From Gymnopus androsaceus JB14 (lineage: Eukaryota; Basidiomycota; Agaricomycetes; Agaricales; Omphalotaceae), in NCBI GenBank assembly GCA_009733575.1, contig ML769411.1:122555-186554 (forward strand): a stretch of 64,000 nucleotides of DNA. The letters are read 5' to 3'. Every line of letters starts with the position of its first letter. Positions within the stretch are counted from its first letter, which is position 1. Below, piece after piece: positions 8,260 to 20,491 of this stretch. The position numbers were made by a program, and so were the translations under genes. The notes beneath the pieces are model-generated. The model did no database searches and was not told the DNA's origin. It saw nothing but the letters and a program-made list of their open reading frames with translations.

Positions 8260-11200
8260 ATGTTTTGGAGGTTCGTTAAGCACGCTTCATACTTTTATCA
8301 AATCAAAAACTCAGATTACCAGATTTGGCTTCCACGCCGCTTCCTCCATCGACACTCTCCTCGATAAGGATGATCAATCTCTGGTTACCTTGGACGCTCT
8401 TCTAGATGAAGACGACTTGCTGCAAGAGTGTAAAGCCCAAAATACCAGACTTGTCGATTACTTCCAGCGAGTGGATGTTCTCGGTCGGCTGTTGGGCTGG
8501 GTCAGCGGAGAAGTCGGAGCGTACGACGAGGATGAGCAACAAGGGACTTCCAGTAACCGTTACAAGTACGCCAGTCATGGATTCAACGCTTGGAATTATC
8601 TAATACCTCCTTTAGATACCCCTACGTTGCAACGGAAGTCCTCTGCTCCGAAATATGGTCAATCGTGGAAACTTGCGTATCCACTCATCCCGACGAGCTC
8701 CTTGTTCCATTTTGGAATGTCATTCTGGACAAAGCAGCCTGAGGAACTGAAATTCACTACCTCAAGCAATGGCTCACACGCCGCAGCTCATTTCGCCAAA
8801 GTCAACGCGGTATTCCTCAGTAAAAAGCCAACAGAGATGTTGGCTTTTATCCAAAAACAGCCCGACGTCGTAGGAAAGATCCTACGTCACATTGAGAATC
8901 CTTCCTTCGTTGATTTATTGGTCAGGATCATTCAGTTGGATGAGTACGGGTATGGATACGATGGCGTCGGAGCCCTTGAGGTTCGTTCCTGCATTTTCTC
9001 TTAACCAAGTTAACATCCATTCTCGCAGTGGCTTTCATCAGAGCGACTTATTCCCCGTCTTATTGATATGCTCTCGCCCGCACACCCACCAGACATTCAT
9101 CAAGTAGTTTCGGACTTGATAAAAGGAATTATCTCGATGGCTACACCGTCACCTGGTGCCGGACTTGCTTCCAACCCTTCCGCTGCCTCAAATCCGGCGT
9201 CAGACGGAGGTGGCGCAGGTTCAGGCGTTTCCTCGAATCAGTTTGCAAGGGAGTTGGCCCGGGAGGACAGTGTCTCAAAACTGGTAGTATATATGTTGCA
9301 GGACTTCTCTACGTCCTCCCCGGAATCTACATCAGAATCTGAGGGTGGAGTAACACATTTTGAATCGGCCTCTTCCTCCGCTATCCATGCCATGGGCGTC
9401 CTCACTGAACTTATTCGGAAGAACAACTCAGATTACTTTGAGCCGTATCTATTCCATACCTTGAGGAACAGGCTGATTGGTGTCCAGCAGGGAATGATGC
9501 AGGGGTGAGTTGATTCTTTTCAGAAATTCTCCTATTTCAGTTACTAACAGTTCTCATAGAACCGACGGAAAAGCCGACGGAAACGAAGGAAGAGACAGTC
9601 GTGACACTCTTGAACGTGCCATGCGCGAAATGGTCGATCGGATGGGGGTGGTCAATCTTGGTTTTGTGTTGAATATTCTTTGTGACAGTGGACGATTGGA
9701 TCGGCTTGTAAGTTATCTACGGGAGCCAAGATCTTTGCAAAGGGAAACGGTGTGTACTCTTCGGTTCCCTTTTTCTTCAATTCTACTCACTCTTGTGCAG
9801 ATCGGCTCTGACTCGGTTCCAGTCCCAGCCCTCACTTTCGAGCGCTTCCGAATCACCGAACTCCTTGCTGAACTGATACATTGCTCAAATATGGCTCTGT
9901 TGAATCGGCCACTGCGGTATGTCCGCTCTGTTGTCTGGGTCTCGTTCTACTAGCCATGAAATCATCCACGAGCGCTGATTCGGCATCTTCACTGTCTTCT
10001 CCTTCCTTTTCTACAACCATATTAGATACCAACACCTCTACGACGCCGAGGGCCGACTTCAAGGTGGTCTAGGTGGTCTGGAAGAGCTCGCAAGAGTGAT
10101 TTCAATGGGAGCCGGAGACGAAGATGGGGACGATCACCACGGAGAAGATGAAGATGACAATATGGACACGGAAATTGAGCCCGCCTTGGAACTTCCTATA
10201 ACGAGTGCTTCAACGGCATCCAACGCGTCGTCGCTGCTGGACTCCGATGAAGATGAGGACATGTCTTCCTCTAGTTCGGCCGGATCAGAGGAGGATAGTA
10301 TGGATATGGAGGAGATTGCTATGTACGACGAGCCTCAGATGCAGTCTACGGCAGTAGAACCGCCTCTTTCGCCAGAGGTTGATATGCATATGCCAGATTC
10401 AGCGTCCCCTCCTATAGCAGCGGAAAGATCCTCTGTAGGTTCAACCACACCTGGATCGCTATCGCGGAGAAACTCGCGACGACTGACTTTGCCGAGCACC
10501 TCAACGTCTACCCTGGGGGCGGAAACGCCACTAGTTGTCGGTGAAAGATTAAAAAAGTGTTTCCTAGAAATGAACGTGTTGGGTGTTTTACTGGTTAGTT
10601 GTAATTATTGTTGCTTATATTCTTACTGATTGGGTGTAGGACCTCTTCTTCGAGTTCCCCTGGAATAACTTCTTGCATAACGCCGTGTACGACATTCTTC
10701 ATCAGATCCTTACAGGGCAGGTGGATAATGGCTCGCACTATCATGACGATAACGATAAGTCAAAGGAAGGAAACGGCGAAACCAAAACTTCAGAGGGTAG
10801 TAGAGGCTACAACCGTGAACTCATCCTCTCCTTATTCCGTGACGCAAGGCTGATGCATCGGATCGTCGATGGGCAAAAATGGAACGATGAGGAAAGTGCA
10901 AAACCTCGTACACCCCGTCTTGGATTTATGGGCCACCTTACCCTCATATCCGAGGACGTACTCGCATCTCTGGAGCGTTATCCTGTTGCTCTCCGTGAAG
11001 GGATTTTGCAGTATGCCCCTAAGGACTGGGATGAGTACGTGACAGGGAGGTACCGCGAGACAAAGGTGCGGGATACACGTTTGTTGGGCGGGGGAAAGCC
11101 AGCGGTGGGACTGGGAGGGTCGGGCGGTGGCTTAGCTGGGGCGCAAGGAGCAACAAAGTGGAAAGTTGATGAGGAAGAGTTGGGTACTGTACGAACAAGC

Positions 11201-12220
11201 TCGGGGGAGGGGTCAGGAGCTAATGCTGGCGACGAAGGGATGCGTGGCGAGTTCCACCGCTCCGCCACAGGTAGACCGAGACGAGAAGGTAGTGCAGACT
11301 TTGGAGTGGCACCAGCGGCGATGGACGACGATGACGATTTTGACTCGAATCACACTGTGCGCTTTTCATTTTCTCTGCTATATTCAACGGTCACTGACCT
11401 ACTACGTTCCCTGTATAGCTAAGAAGATTCAGCGATGATGATGACGACGGAGACGATGGCGATGAGGATGGAGGCTGGTTATCTCAGTCTAGCACTTTCT
11501 CAACAATGTCTGAGCGGAGACCGCTGAGCGTGAGTGGATTTGATGTGAGTTTGTCCCAGCCCTCTCGTCTTCGTATCTTCTGATGCACAATAACAGGATG
11601 TGTTCGATCCTGGGGATAAATCTCATCCAAGAGAGAATGAGATGAACTTGAGGGACCCGTTCGCTGACGTACGTTACTATTCATCTCATTCTACGCGGAC
11701 TCCCCCACAACTTCTTGCTTCTCAGGATGACTTTGGTCCCTTTGCCGCTTCAAATACATCGGGCTCTCCAAGTTCAGCAGTCATCGAAGATCCCTTCGCA
11801 TCATTCTCCTCCTCATTCTCTGATGACATGTCCTTGGAAGGAATGGACAACCTCGACGATAGCGCGTTCGATGACAACTTTGGTGATTTCGGGGACTTCG
11901 GAGAGTTTCAAACCGCTGGCACCAGCGCTAGCGCTAACACTGCTGATTCCAGTAGTAAATCGGACGCTCATCATCATCTTCATGTAGAAACTGGAGGAGA
12001 TCACGATGCTCCGTCGGATGGCGAGTTAACGCCTATAGCGGGAAGTTGGATATCAGATCTTTCTGCCACTGAAGTTGAGGGTGATGGTGACCCACTAGTG
12101 TCGTCCGTAGATTCCATTGGGTCGGCTGCGGAAGGAGATGGAGTGGGTCTGGGATTAGATTTGGAAGGAAGACCGGCGATAAATAATGATAAAGTCTCGA
12201 AAGAGAAGGAAAAGAATTGA
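8260..12220 (+). CDS. SAPS-domain regulatory subunit of a Sit4/PP6-type phosphatase
   Basis: The small first exon (8260-8270, MFWR) joins exon 2 at 8323 to give FGFHAASSIDTLLDKDD, followed by the SAPS signature blocks DALLDEDDLLQECKAQNTRL, YPYVATEVLCSEIW, MLAFIQKQPDVVGKILRHIE, NPSFVDLLVRIIQLDE, LLAELIHCSNMALLNRP, EGRLQGGLGGLEELARVI and LFFEFPWNNFLHNAVYDI. Later exons are acidic and low-complexity (DDDD/EDE tracts), ending near PFADDDFGPF and a Ser/Asp-rich tail. At least ten exons are needed, with donors such as GTTCGT, GTACGC and GTGAGT. SAPS proteins bind Sit4/PP6 catalytic subunits and direct them in cell-cycle and TOR signalling (family knowledge). Between PFWNVILDKAA and EELKFTTSS (about 8740) the frame must shift by one base with no usable intron, so one base seems to be missing there. 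Confidence 0.85.
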
Positions 12221-12334
12221 TCGCTGCATTTATTCGCTTGACTGGATTGAAGTTGAGTCAAAAGTCACCTGATTGATTAAGAACCTGGCCACGAACTTGT
12301 AGGTACTGCAGAGTCAATCTAAGTATCTTCAACA

Positions 12335-13552
12335 ATGTCATCCTTAGGCGCCATATTTTCTCAAACATTTCCTCCATCTCCGAAATGGTCAGTCGATTCC
12401 ATGCCTAATCTGACTGGAAAAGTCGCGATAGTTACTGGTGCGTCTGACCGGAATCCCTACTTTAACATTTCACCTTCATTCAGTTCACCACTCCTCTACG
12501 CGCGCACTATCTATAACCACAGAGCACGCTGACTAGCAAAGACATGCAGCACTTTACTCAAGCTGTACGTATGCTCGCAGCCGTCAAGGTCAAGCAGAGC
12601 TATCGAGGAGTTAAAGAGGAACGGGTGGTAAGAGCGTTGTTCTGAGCTTGATCTTAGCGATTTGAACAAGGTGAAAGAAGCCGCAGAAACGTTCATAAGG
12701 TAGGGATCTGATTGCAAGTACTTTACTAGCGAGGATTTATAACCTTTCAACGGCAGTCGATCCTCAAACCTTAATATGCTGATATGCAATGCTGGAGCTA
12801 TGCTTGCGCCTATCGAGGAGCTCTCCGTACAAGGTTATGATCTCCATTTTGGCGTAAACGCGCTCGGCCATTTCCTTTTCATCCAAAAACTCCTTCCGCT
12901 CCTCAAATCTTTGTCTAGCCCCACAACGCAGAGTCGTATCGTTTGGGTATCATCTTCTGCACACTACTATTTCATCCATCACCCGATTAATTCCGAGAAT
13001 CTTCGGGATACTCCTTCTCGGAAGAAATTGGATTCGTTCCAATTGTATTGTCAAAGCAAGTTTGTTACAACTATGCTGGCGTATCGCTTGGCGGAAGAGT
13101 TGGATAAGCAGTTGGAGGAGGGAGAGGGGAGCACTGGCAACAGTAACAAATCACCGAATGTGATATGCATCCATTTGGACCCCGGGAACATCGACACTGA
13201 CGTGTGGCGGAACATGGACCTCTCTTGGCTGACAAGGAAATTTCTGGTTGGTTGGGGAGAATTCGATATCGCGGATAGTCACTCACCATTCCGGAACGTA
13301 GGATCTGACACTGTACCCCGTCTCATTTGGTGTGCTTTCTCAGTTATTTGCAGCTACAGCACTGGAGGCTACCGGATACAATGGAAAGGTAAGCATGTTT
13401 GTGGTTAATCGGAAAGTATTGCTCATGCAGGAAGGGTCTAGTATCTTCAACCCTGGGCACGTCTTGGAGAGCCAAATCCGGCAACAAAAGATAATGCTGA
13501 GCAAGAAAAGCTATGGACTTTTTGTATGGATGCAATAAAGGATTACATCTAA
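12335..13552 (+). CDS. short-chain dehydrogenase/reductase, N-terminal region degenerate
   Basis: Exon 1 (12335-12437) ends ...NLTGKVAIVTG, the first Rossmann strand. Downstream are MLICNAGAM (NAG motif), FGVNALGHFLFIQKLLPLLK, IVWVSSSAH (catalytic Ser), YCQSKFVTTMLA (YxxxK catalytic pair) and ICIHLDPGNIDT. A phase-0 intron near 13246-13301 leads to LYPVSFGVLSQLFAATALEA. The last exon (13442-13552) encodes YLQPWARLGEPNPATKDNAE and ends KDYI. The fold, catalytic residues and C-terminus fit fungal SDRs of the retinol-dehydrogenase/WW-oxidoreductase type. The stretch 12530-12710, which should carry the GxxxGIG loop and the next helix, is present only in broken frames (IEELKRNG and VKEAAETFIR lie in different phases). 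This is either a decayed gene or several sequence errors. Start is 115 bp after the SAPS stop, same strand. Confidence 0.65.
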
Positions 13553-13933
13553 ACTCTGTCCTCTAGGTTTTCCACCTCGTAGATCTTGCTCAATAAATTA
13601 ACTCCCAACTCCTTCTTCACCTTTGGTGGTTTGAATCTTTTGCTTGGACCTTGAGTGTCTTGTGTATCGAGAGCTACTTTACTGGACGGGAAACCTTAGT
13701 AAGATATCACAAATTCTAGGAATTGAGCGAATTTGGCCTTGTCAACGCCTGGAGGAAGATCTAGAAGATCCGGGGGTGCTTTGGGTGCTTGTTTCTGGTG
13801 TCATGAATAGGATACTTGGAGTCCTCCAAGCGCCAAGTTAACTTTCTGTGCCACATTTTTCCCAGGGTCAAAATGCGCCGAATGCACATGGAATACAGTA
13901 AGTCTAACTCAGTCTTCTTTTCGTTTGACCACC
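13553..13933. other. spacer and promoter of epoxide hydrolase copy 1
   Basis: About 380 bases with no supported gene. Near 13870-13915 lies the motif GCCGAATGCACATGGAATA, which recurs upstream of the other epoxide hydrolase copies and so is probably a shared promoter element. Confidence 0.55.
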
Positions 13934-15565
13934 ATGTCCTCTTTCAAGATCTCTGTCCCTTCATCGGCTCTGTCCGCTCTTAAATCGCGGCTGGAAGGCG
14001 CGATCTTTCCTGATGAACTCGATGAGGCTGGATGGGACTACGGCGCACCTCTCACTGACATCAAACGGCTCGTCAATCGATGGCGAGATGAATTCGATTG
14101 GAGAAAGGAGGAAGAAAGGCTCAATGCTACGCTACCTCAATTTACTCGAGACATCGAGGTGGAGGGATTTGGCATTTTGAATATACATTATATCCACCAG
14201 AAGAGTGAGAATGTAGGAGGGATCCCTTTGCTATTCGTTCATGGATGTGAGTGCCGAAACGACTGGCGGTTGCTTTCATCCGACACATTTTCACCGCATT
14301 TAGGGCCAGGAAGTTTTCTCGAAGTGTCGAAAATCATTCATTTATTGACCGAAGAAGGGGACTCTCAACTGCCCGTATTTGATGTGGTAGCAATTAGTCT
14401 TCCTGGTTACGCCTTCTCCGAAGGACCTAAGAAGAAGGGATTTTCGTTGGCACAGTATGCGGAGGTGGGAATCATCAGTTGGCGAGTGAACCTTTTGAAT
14501 ACATCAATCTAAGGTCTCGCACAAATTAATGCTTAGCCTGGGTTACAATGAGTACGGTAAGCGACTGTTTATCTAACGTCAGTGACCTGGAAGGTGCTAC
14601 TAAATATTCACGTATTTAGTAACTCAAGGAGGAGATTGCGGTTTCGCTGTAAACTACGTTTTCTCTCAGTCCGAGTATATCCACCTGATTTGATTCTGAA
14701 TTGGAAGATTACTCGAGAAATGGCCAGTCGCTACGGCGGAGAATATAGCAAGGCCTGGCATACCAACTTCCCCGTGTGCGTCATCTCTCTCTTTCCAACC
14801 ATTGGTATACAATATATTCACAGAACCGGACCCCCGCCCAACGACGACTTAAATTCCTACACCCCTGCTGAGCAGGAAGGACTCGCACGGTTAGCAAATT
14901 TTGAGCGTTTTAGGAGCGGGTATCTCAAGCAGCAGTCGACGAGGCCTCAGACTCTAGGTAACTGGTTGTGTGGGAAAAAACCTTGAATATAATTGATATA
15001 TTTCCCTAGGCTATGGCTTGGCGGATAGTCCTGTTGGATTGCTTGCCTGGATTTATGAGAAGCTTGTCGGGTCGAGTGATAACTATCCTTGGACAGACGA
15101 TGAAGGTACGTAAACCTTAATGCCTTTCAACTTTCAACATGAGAATTGAATGACTCTTGCAGTACTCACCTGGGTTTCAATTTACTGGTTCTCTCGAGCT
15201 GGTCCCACAGCCTCCCTTAGAATCTACTATGAGGTCCTGAATTCTGGTCAAGGATTCAATAGCCTAACTCTCTCAACCGTTCCAACGATTCCGATGGGAA
15301 GCTCCTTGTTTCCCAAAGAGCTTATACGTGTTCCGAAAAGGTACTGTACCTACTACAGTATATTCGCTGTCTGCTAACACATACACAATGATGCAGTTGG
15401 TATTCGCGCATCGGAAACTCCGTCTTCGAGGTAGAGCACGATTCTGGCGGTCATTTTGCTGCGTATGAGAAGCCCGAGATGCTTGTTGGAGATTTGCAGA
15501 AAATGTTTGGCAAGGGTGGACCTGCTTTTGGAGTCGTTTCTGAGCGCAATGGGTATGGGAACTAA
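13934..15565 (+). CDS. epoxide hydrolase, tandem copy 1
   Basis: The multi-exon frame begins [20 protein letters not shown] and continues through the epoxide-hydrolase N-terminal domain ([48 protein letters not shown]). The alpha/beta-hydrolase core follows: LLFVHG|WPGSFLEV across an intron (oxyanion HGxP), [34 protein letters not shown] (nucleophile Asp), [17 protein letters not shown] and [18 protein letters not shown] (catalytic His). It resembles microsomal/juvenile-hormone-type epoxide hydrolases that open epoxides to diols. About nine exons; introns follow the same pattern in copies 1-3. In this copy the residue after the nucleophile is Cys (GGDCG), whereas copies 2 and 3 have Trp (GGDWG). 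No frame disruption was found. Confidence 0.85.
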
Positions 15566-15913
15566 TCTGGGATCTACAATTAGGAATGCGGCCAAAATCA
15601 AGAAAGTGTATATTGCTGTACTACTACCAGCTTGACAAGGAATGAAGTAGTTTTTTTTTTGTCTCGACGCTGATACCCATCTTAGGACCTCCGCCAATCG
15701 GTTTCTGCTCTGCGCCACATTTCCCCAGATCAATCGACGCGTCGAATGCACATGGAATAAGCAAATCAGAGTATATGCTTATATACAGCTTGACAAGAAT
15801 GATAGTTTTCTCGACGCTGATACATCTAGACCTCGCATCGGTTCTGCGCACATTCAATCAGCGTCGAATGCACATGATAGCAAGTCTGAGTAAGCCTTTT
15901 CATTCTTACCACC
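15566..15913. other. spacer with duplicated epoxide-hydrolase promoter segment
   Basis: Two diverged copies of the upstream region lie in tandem here, about 15629-15770 and about 15786-15888. Both contain CTCGACGCTGATAC and CGTCGAATGCACATG followed by an A-rich stretch. The second directly precedes the copy-2 start. The first is a leftover from duplication. Confidence 0.65.
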
Positions 15914-17552
15914 ATGTCCTCTTTCAAGATCTCCGTCCCTTCATCGGCTCTGTCCGCTCTTAAATCGCGGCTGGAAGGCGCGATCTTTCCTGATGAACTC
16001 GATGAGGCTGGATGGGACTACGGCGCACCTCTCAACTGACATCAAAAGGCTCGTCAATCGATGGCGAGATGGATTCGATTGGAGAAAGGAGGAAGAAAGG
16101 CTTAATGCTACGCTACCTCAGTTTACTCGAGACATCGAGGTGGAGGGATTTGGCATTTTGAATATACATTATATCCACCAGAAGAGTGAGAATGTAGAAG
16201 GGATCCCTTTGCTATTCGTTCATGGATGTGAGTGCCGAAACGACTGGTGATTGCTTTCATCCGACTGATTTTCGATGCATCTAGGGCCAGGAAGTTTCCT
16301 CGAAGTGGCCAAAATCATTCATTTATTGACCAAAGGAGGGGACTCTCAATTGCCCGTATTTGATGTGGTAGCAATTAGTCTTCCTGGTTACGCCTTCTCC
16401 GAAGGGCCTAAGAAGAAGGGATTTTCGATGGTACAGTATGCGGAGGTAGGAACTATGACTCCGTTGGCGATTGAATTTTTTTAATACATTAATCTAGGTC
16501 TCGCACAAACTAATGCTTAGCCTGGGTTACAATGAGTACGGTGAGCGACTATTTATCTAATGTCAGAGAGCTAGAAGATGCTACTAAATATTCATGTATT
16601 TAGTAACTCAAGGAGGAGATTGGGGTTTCGGTGTAAGCTACTTTTGCTCCCAGTCCAAGTATATTCGCCTGATTTGATTCTGAATTGGAAGATTACCCGA
16701 GAGATAGCCAGTCGCTACGGCGGAGAATATAGCAAGGCCTGGCATACCAACTTCCCCATGTGCGTCATCCCTCTCTTTCCAACCATTGGTATACGATATA
16801 TTCACAGAACCGGACCCCCGCCCAACGACGACTTGAATTCCTACACGCCTGCCGAGCAGGAAGGACTGGCACGCTTAGCAAATTTTGAGCGTTTTGAGAG
16901 TGGCTATTTCAAGCAACAGTCGACAAGACCTCAGACTCTAGGTAACTGGTTGTGTGGAAACAGACCTTGAATATAATTGATATATTTTCCTAGGCTATGG
17001 CTTGGCGGATAGTCCTGTTGGATTGCTTGCCTGGATTTATGAGAAGCTTGTCGGGTGGAGTGATAATTATCCTTGGACAGACGATGAAGGTATGGAGTAG
17101 ACCTTAATGCCTTTCAACTTTCAACATGAGAACTGAATGACTCTTGCAGTACTCACCTGGGTTTCGATTTACTGGTTCTCTCGAGCTGGTCCCACAGCCT
17201 CCCTTAGGATCTACTACGAGGTCATGAATTCTGGCCAAGGATTCAATAGCCTAACTCTCTCAACCGTTCCAACGATTCCGATGGGAAGCTCTTTGTTTCC
17301 CAAAGAGTCTGTGCGTGTTCCGAAAAGGTATGTACTCTACCGAATACAGTATATTCACTGTCTGCTAACACAACACAATGTAGTTGGTATCCGCGCATCG
17401 GAAATTCCGTCTTCGAGGTAGAGCACGATTCTGGTGGTCATTTCGCTGCATATGAGAAGCCCGAGATGCTTGTTGGCGATTTGCAGAAAATGTTTGGCAA
17501 GGGTGGTCCTGCTTTTGGAGTTGTGTCTGGACGCAATGGGTATAGGAACTAA
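15914..17552 (+). pseudogene. epoxide hydrolase, tandem copy 2, frameshifted
   Basis: Nearly identical to copies 1 and 3 in length, exon layout and motifs ([26 protein letters not shown], intact GGDWG nucleophile motif, [12 protein letters not shown]). One extra A at 16034-16035 (CTCAACTGAC versus CTCACTGAC in copy 1) shifts exon 1 and creates an early TGA after about 38 codons; the right frame resumes immediately and stays open. As the rest of the gene shows no decay, this is either a very young pseudogene or a one-base sequence error. It ends GYRN then TAA. Confidence 0.75.
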
Positions 17553-17762
17553 GCTGGGACCTACAATTATGAATGCGGCCAAAATCAAGAAAGTGTATAT
17601 TGCTGTACTACTACCAGTTTAACAAGGAATGAAGTAGTTTTTTTTTTGTCTCGACGCTGATACCCCGCCAATCGGTTTCTGCGCCATATTTCTCCCAGAT
17701 CAAAACGCGTCGAATGTACATGGAATAAGCAAGTCTGAGTAAGCCTTTTCATTCTTACCACC

Positions 17763-19394
17763 ATGTCCTTGTTCAAGATCTCTGTCCCTTCATCGGCTCT
17801 ATCCGCTCTTAAATCGCGGCTAGAAGGCGCGATCTTTCCTGATGAACTCGATGAGGCTGGATGGGACTACGGCGTACCTCTTGCTGATATCAAAAGGCTT
17901 GTCAATCGATGGCGAGATGGATTCGATTGGAGAAAGGAGGAAGAAAGGCTCAATGCTACGCTACCTCAATTTACTCGAGACATCGAGGTGGAGGGCTTTG
18001 GCATTTTGAATATACACTATATTCACCAAAAGAGTGAGAAGGCAGAAGGGATCCCTTTACTGTTCGTTCATGGATGTCAGTGCCGAGACGACTGATGATT
18101 GCTTTCATCCGACTCACCGCATTTAGGGCCAGGAAACTTCCTTGAAGTGTCCAAAATCATTCATTTATTGACCAAAGGAGGGGATTCTCAATTGCCCGTA
18201 TTCGATGTGGTAGCGATTAGTCTTCCCGGTTACGCCTTCTCCGAAGGACCTAAGAAGAAGGGATTCTCGACGGCACAGTATGCAGAGGTATGAACTATCA
18301 CTTCGTTGGCGATTGATTTGTTGAACATATTAAGGTCTCGCACAAATTAATGCTTAGCCTGGGTTATAACGAGTACAGTAAGCCCAGGTTAGTCTAACGT
18401 CAGAGAGGAGGTAATACTAAATATTCACTTATTTAGTAACACAAGGAGGAGATTGGGGCTTCCGTGTAAGTTATGTTTGCTCCCGTTCAAGTACATCCAG
18501 CTGATTTGATTTTGAACTGGAAGATTACTCGAGAGATAGCAAGTCGCTATGGCGGAGAATATAGCAAGGCTTGGCATACCAATCTCCCTCTGTGCGTCAT
18601 CCTTCTCTTTACATGGCCAGTGGTATACGATTTATTCACAGAACCGGGCCCCCGCCCAATAACGACTTGAACTCCTATACCCCTGCCGAGCAGGAAGGAC
18701 TCGCACGCTTAGAAAATTATGAGCGTTTTGAGAGCGGGTATTTCAAGCAACAGTCGACAAGGCCTCAGACTCTAGGTAACTGGTTGTCTGGAAACAGCCC
18801 TTGCATAATTGATATCTTTTCCTAGGCTATAGCTTGGCCGATAGTCCTGTTGGATTGCTTGCTTGGATTTATGAGAAGCTTGTCGGGTGGAGTGATAACT
18901 ATCCTTGGACAGACGATGAAGGTATGTGGACCTCAATGCCTTTCAACTTCCGACATGAGAACTGAATGACTCTTGCAGTACTCACCTGGGTTTCAATTTA
19001 CTGGTTCTCCCGAGCTGGTCCTGCAGCTTCTCTTAGAATCTATTATGAGATCATGAAGTCTGGACTTAATAGCCAGTCGCCTGTCCCAACGATTCCGATG
19101 GGATGCTCCTTGTTTCCCAAAGAGCTTGGACGTGTCCCGAAAAGGTCCGTACCGAATACAGTATATTCATCTGCTAACACATTATCTACACAATGATACA
19201 GCTGGTTCTCGCGCATCGGAAATCCCGTCTTCGAGGTAGAGCACGATTCTGGTGGTCATTTCGCTGCATATGAGAAGCCCGAGATGCTTGTTGGAGATTT
19301 GCAGAAAATGTTTGGCAAGGGTGGTCCTGCTTTTGGAGTCGTTTCTGGGCGCAGTGGATACGGTAATAACAGCCTTCCTACTCTTTGGGTTTAA
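17763..19394 (+). CDS. epoxide hydrolase, tandem copy 3
   Basis: Intact copy with the same nine-exon plan. It begins [20 protein letters not shown], has [20 protein letters not shown] in the N-terminal domain, HGW|PGNFLEV at the oxyanion site, [10 protein letters not shown] with the nucleophile Asp, [24 protein letters not shown] (conserved Tyr in the cap/lid), and [20 protein letters not shown] with the catalytic His. The C-terminus differs from copies 1 and 2 and is longer ([13 protein letters not shown]). The upstream element CGTCGAATGTACATGGAATA lies 40-60 bp before the ATG. Of the array, this copy has the most conventional catalytic sequence. Confidence 0.87.
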
Positions 19395-19603
19395 GATCGT
19401 TACTGATTATTTCATGTTACTACCTACCCTTCCCCCTTGGACCTCTTCAGATTAGTGAATGATTCACCTATTCACTGCCATAATCCATTCGAAACAAGTA
19501 AGGTGTCCATGGTCGTCCAAAATCAATGTACTTGTATAATTCTTACATATGTGGTACTTGAGCTTGAGTACTTATAGTCATGCAAACATTCCGATCGTTC
19601 GCC

Positions 19604-20230
19604 ATGTCCTCTTTTGAAATCTCTGTCCCTTCATCGGCTCTATCCGCCCTCAAATCTTGACAGTGCGATCTTTTTTGACGAGCTAGATGGTGCTGGATGG
19701 GACCTCTCGCTGATATCAGCTACTCTATGTAAACTGGTTATTGGGAAGCAGACCTTGTATAATGGATATCCCCTTACTAGGATATAGCTTGGCTGATAGT
19801 CCCGTTGGATTGCGCGCGTGGATCTATGAGAAGCTTGTTACATGGGGTGATATATAGTTATCCTTGAACCGACGATGAAGGTATATTTCAGCAGCTGCTT
19901 TGAACATGAGCAAGCGATCAAAAATAATCTGGCAGTCAGTGGGTTTCAATTTACTGGTTCTCCCGAGCCCACAGCCTCTATTAGAATTGTTCCATATTCC
20001 CCAAAGAGGTCGGACGTGTTCCGAAAAGGTACATAAAACTAAAGCCGGAATCTCCGTTTCTGATAACACGCATACAGTTAGTTTCCCGCCTCGGAAACGT
20101 CGTCTTCGAGGCAGAGCACGATTCTGGTAGTCATTTCGCCGCATATGAGAAGCCTGAGCTGCTCGTTGAAGATTTGCAGAAAATGTTTAGCAAGGGTAGT
20201 CCTTGTCGTTTCCGGGCGGAAGGGTGTTAA
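19604..20230 (+). pseudogene. epoxide hydrolase, decayed tandem copy 4
   Basis: Starts with ATGTCCTCTTTTGAAATCTC, clearly the same 5' end ([12 protein letters not shown]), then stops early (AAATCTTGA). Sequence jumps from the exon-1 homologue directly to the late exons ([29 protein letters not shown]), losing the nucleophile exon, and several further indels follow. This is a true remnant, unlike copy 2. Confidence 0.9.
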
Positions 20231-20491
20231 TGAATCCCTGACTGCAAGATAAACGAATTTTGTGTAAATACAGTAGCGGCCCGACCTAGATCGAAAATAC
20301 AGCAAGACAGATCAAATGTCCTTTCCCAAGATGTACGCGTCAGTAAAATACATTCTACTTTTTGTGACAATCAAAATATACGATTATGTATTGTACAGTT
20401 GTAGTGTTGCGTTTGTACGCAACCAATTTCAGATGAACTGAGCACAAGCTAAAGGACAAGACGTAAAGGAACAATATAGAGAGAAAAAAAA

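Noticed and set aside
9853..12261. Minus-strand open frames across the SAPS gene
   Set aside because: They are antisense shadows of acidic and Ser-rich SAPS exons, without motifs or splice logic.
17355..17776. Minus-strand open frames recurring in the epoxide hydrolase copies
   Set aside because: They recur only because the copies are near identical; the plus strand has the enzyme motifs.
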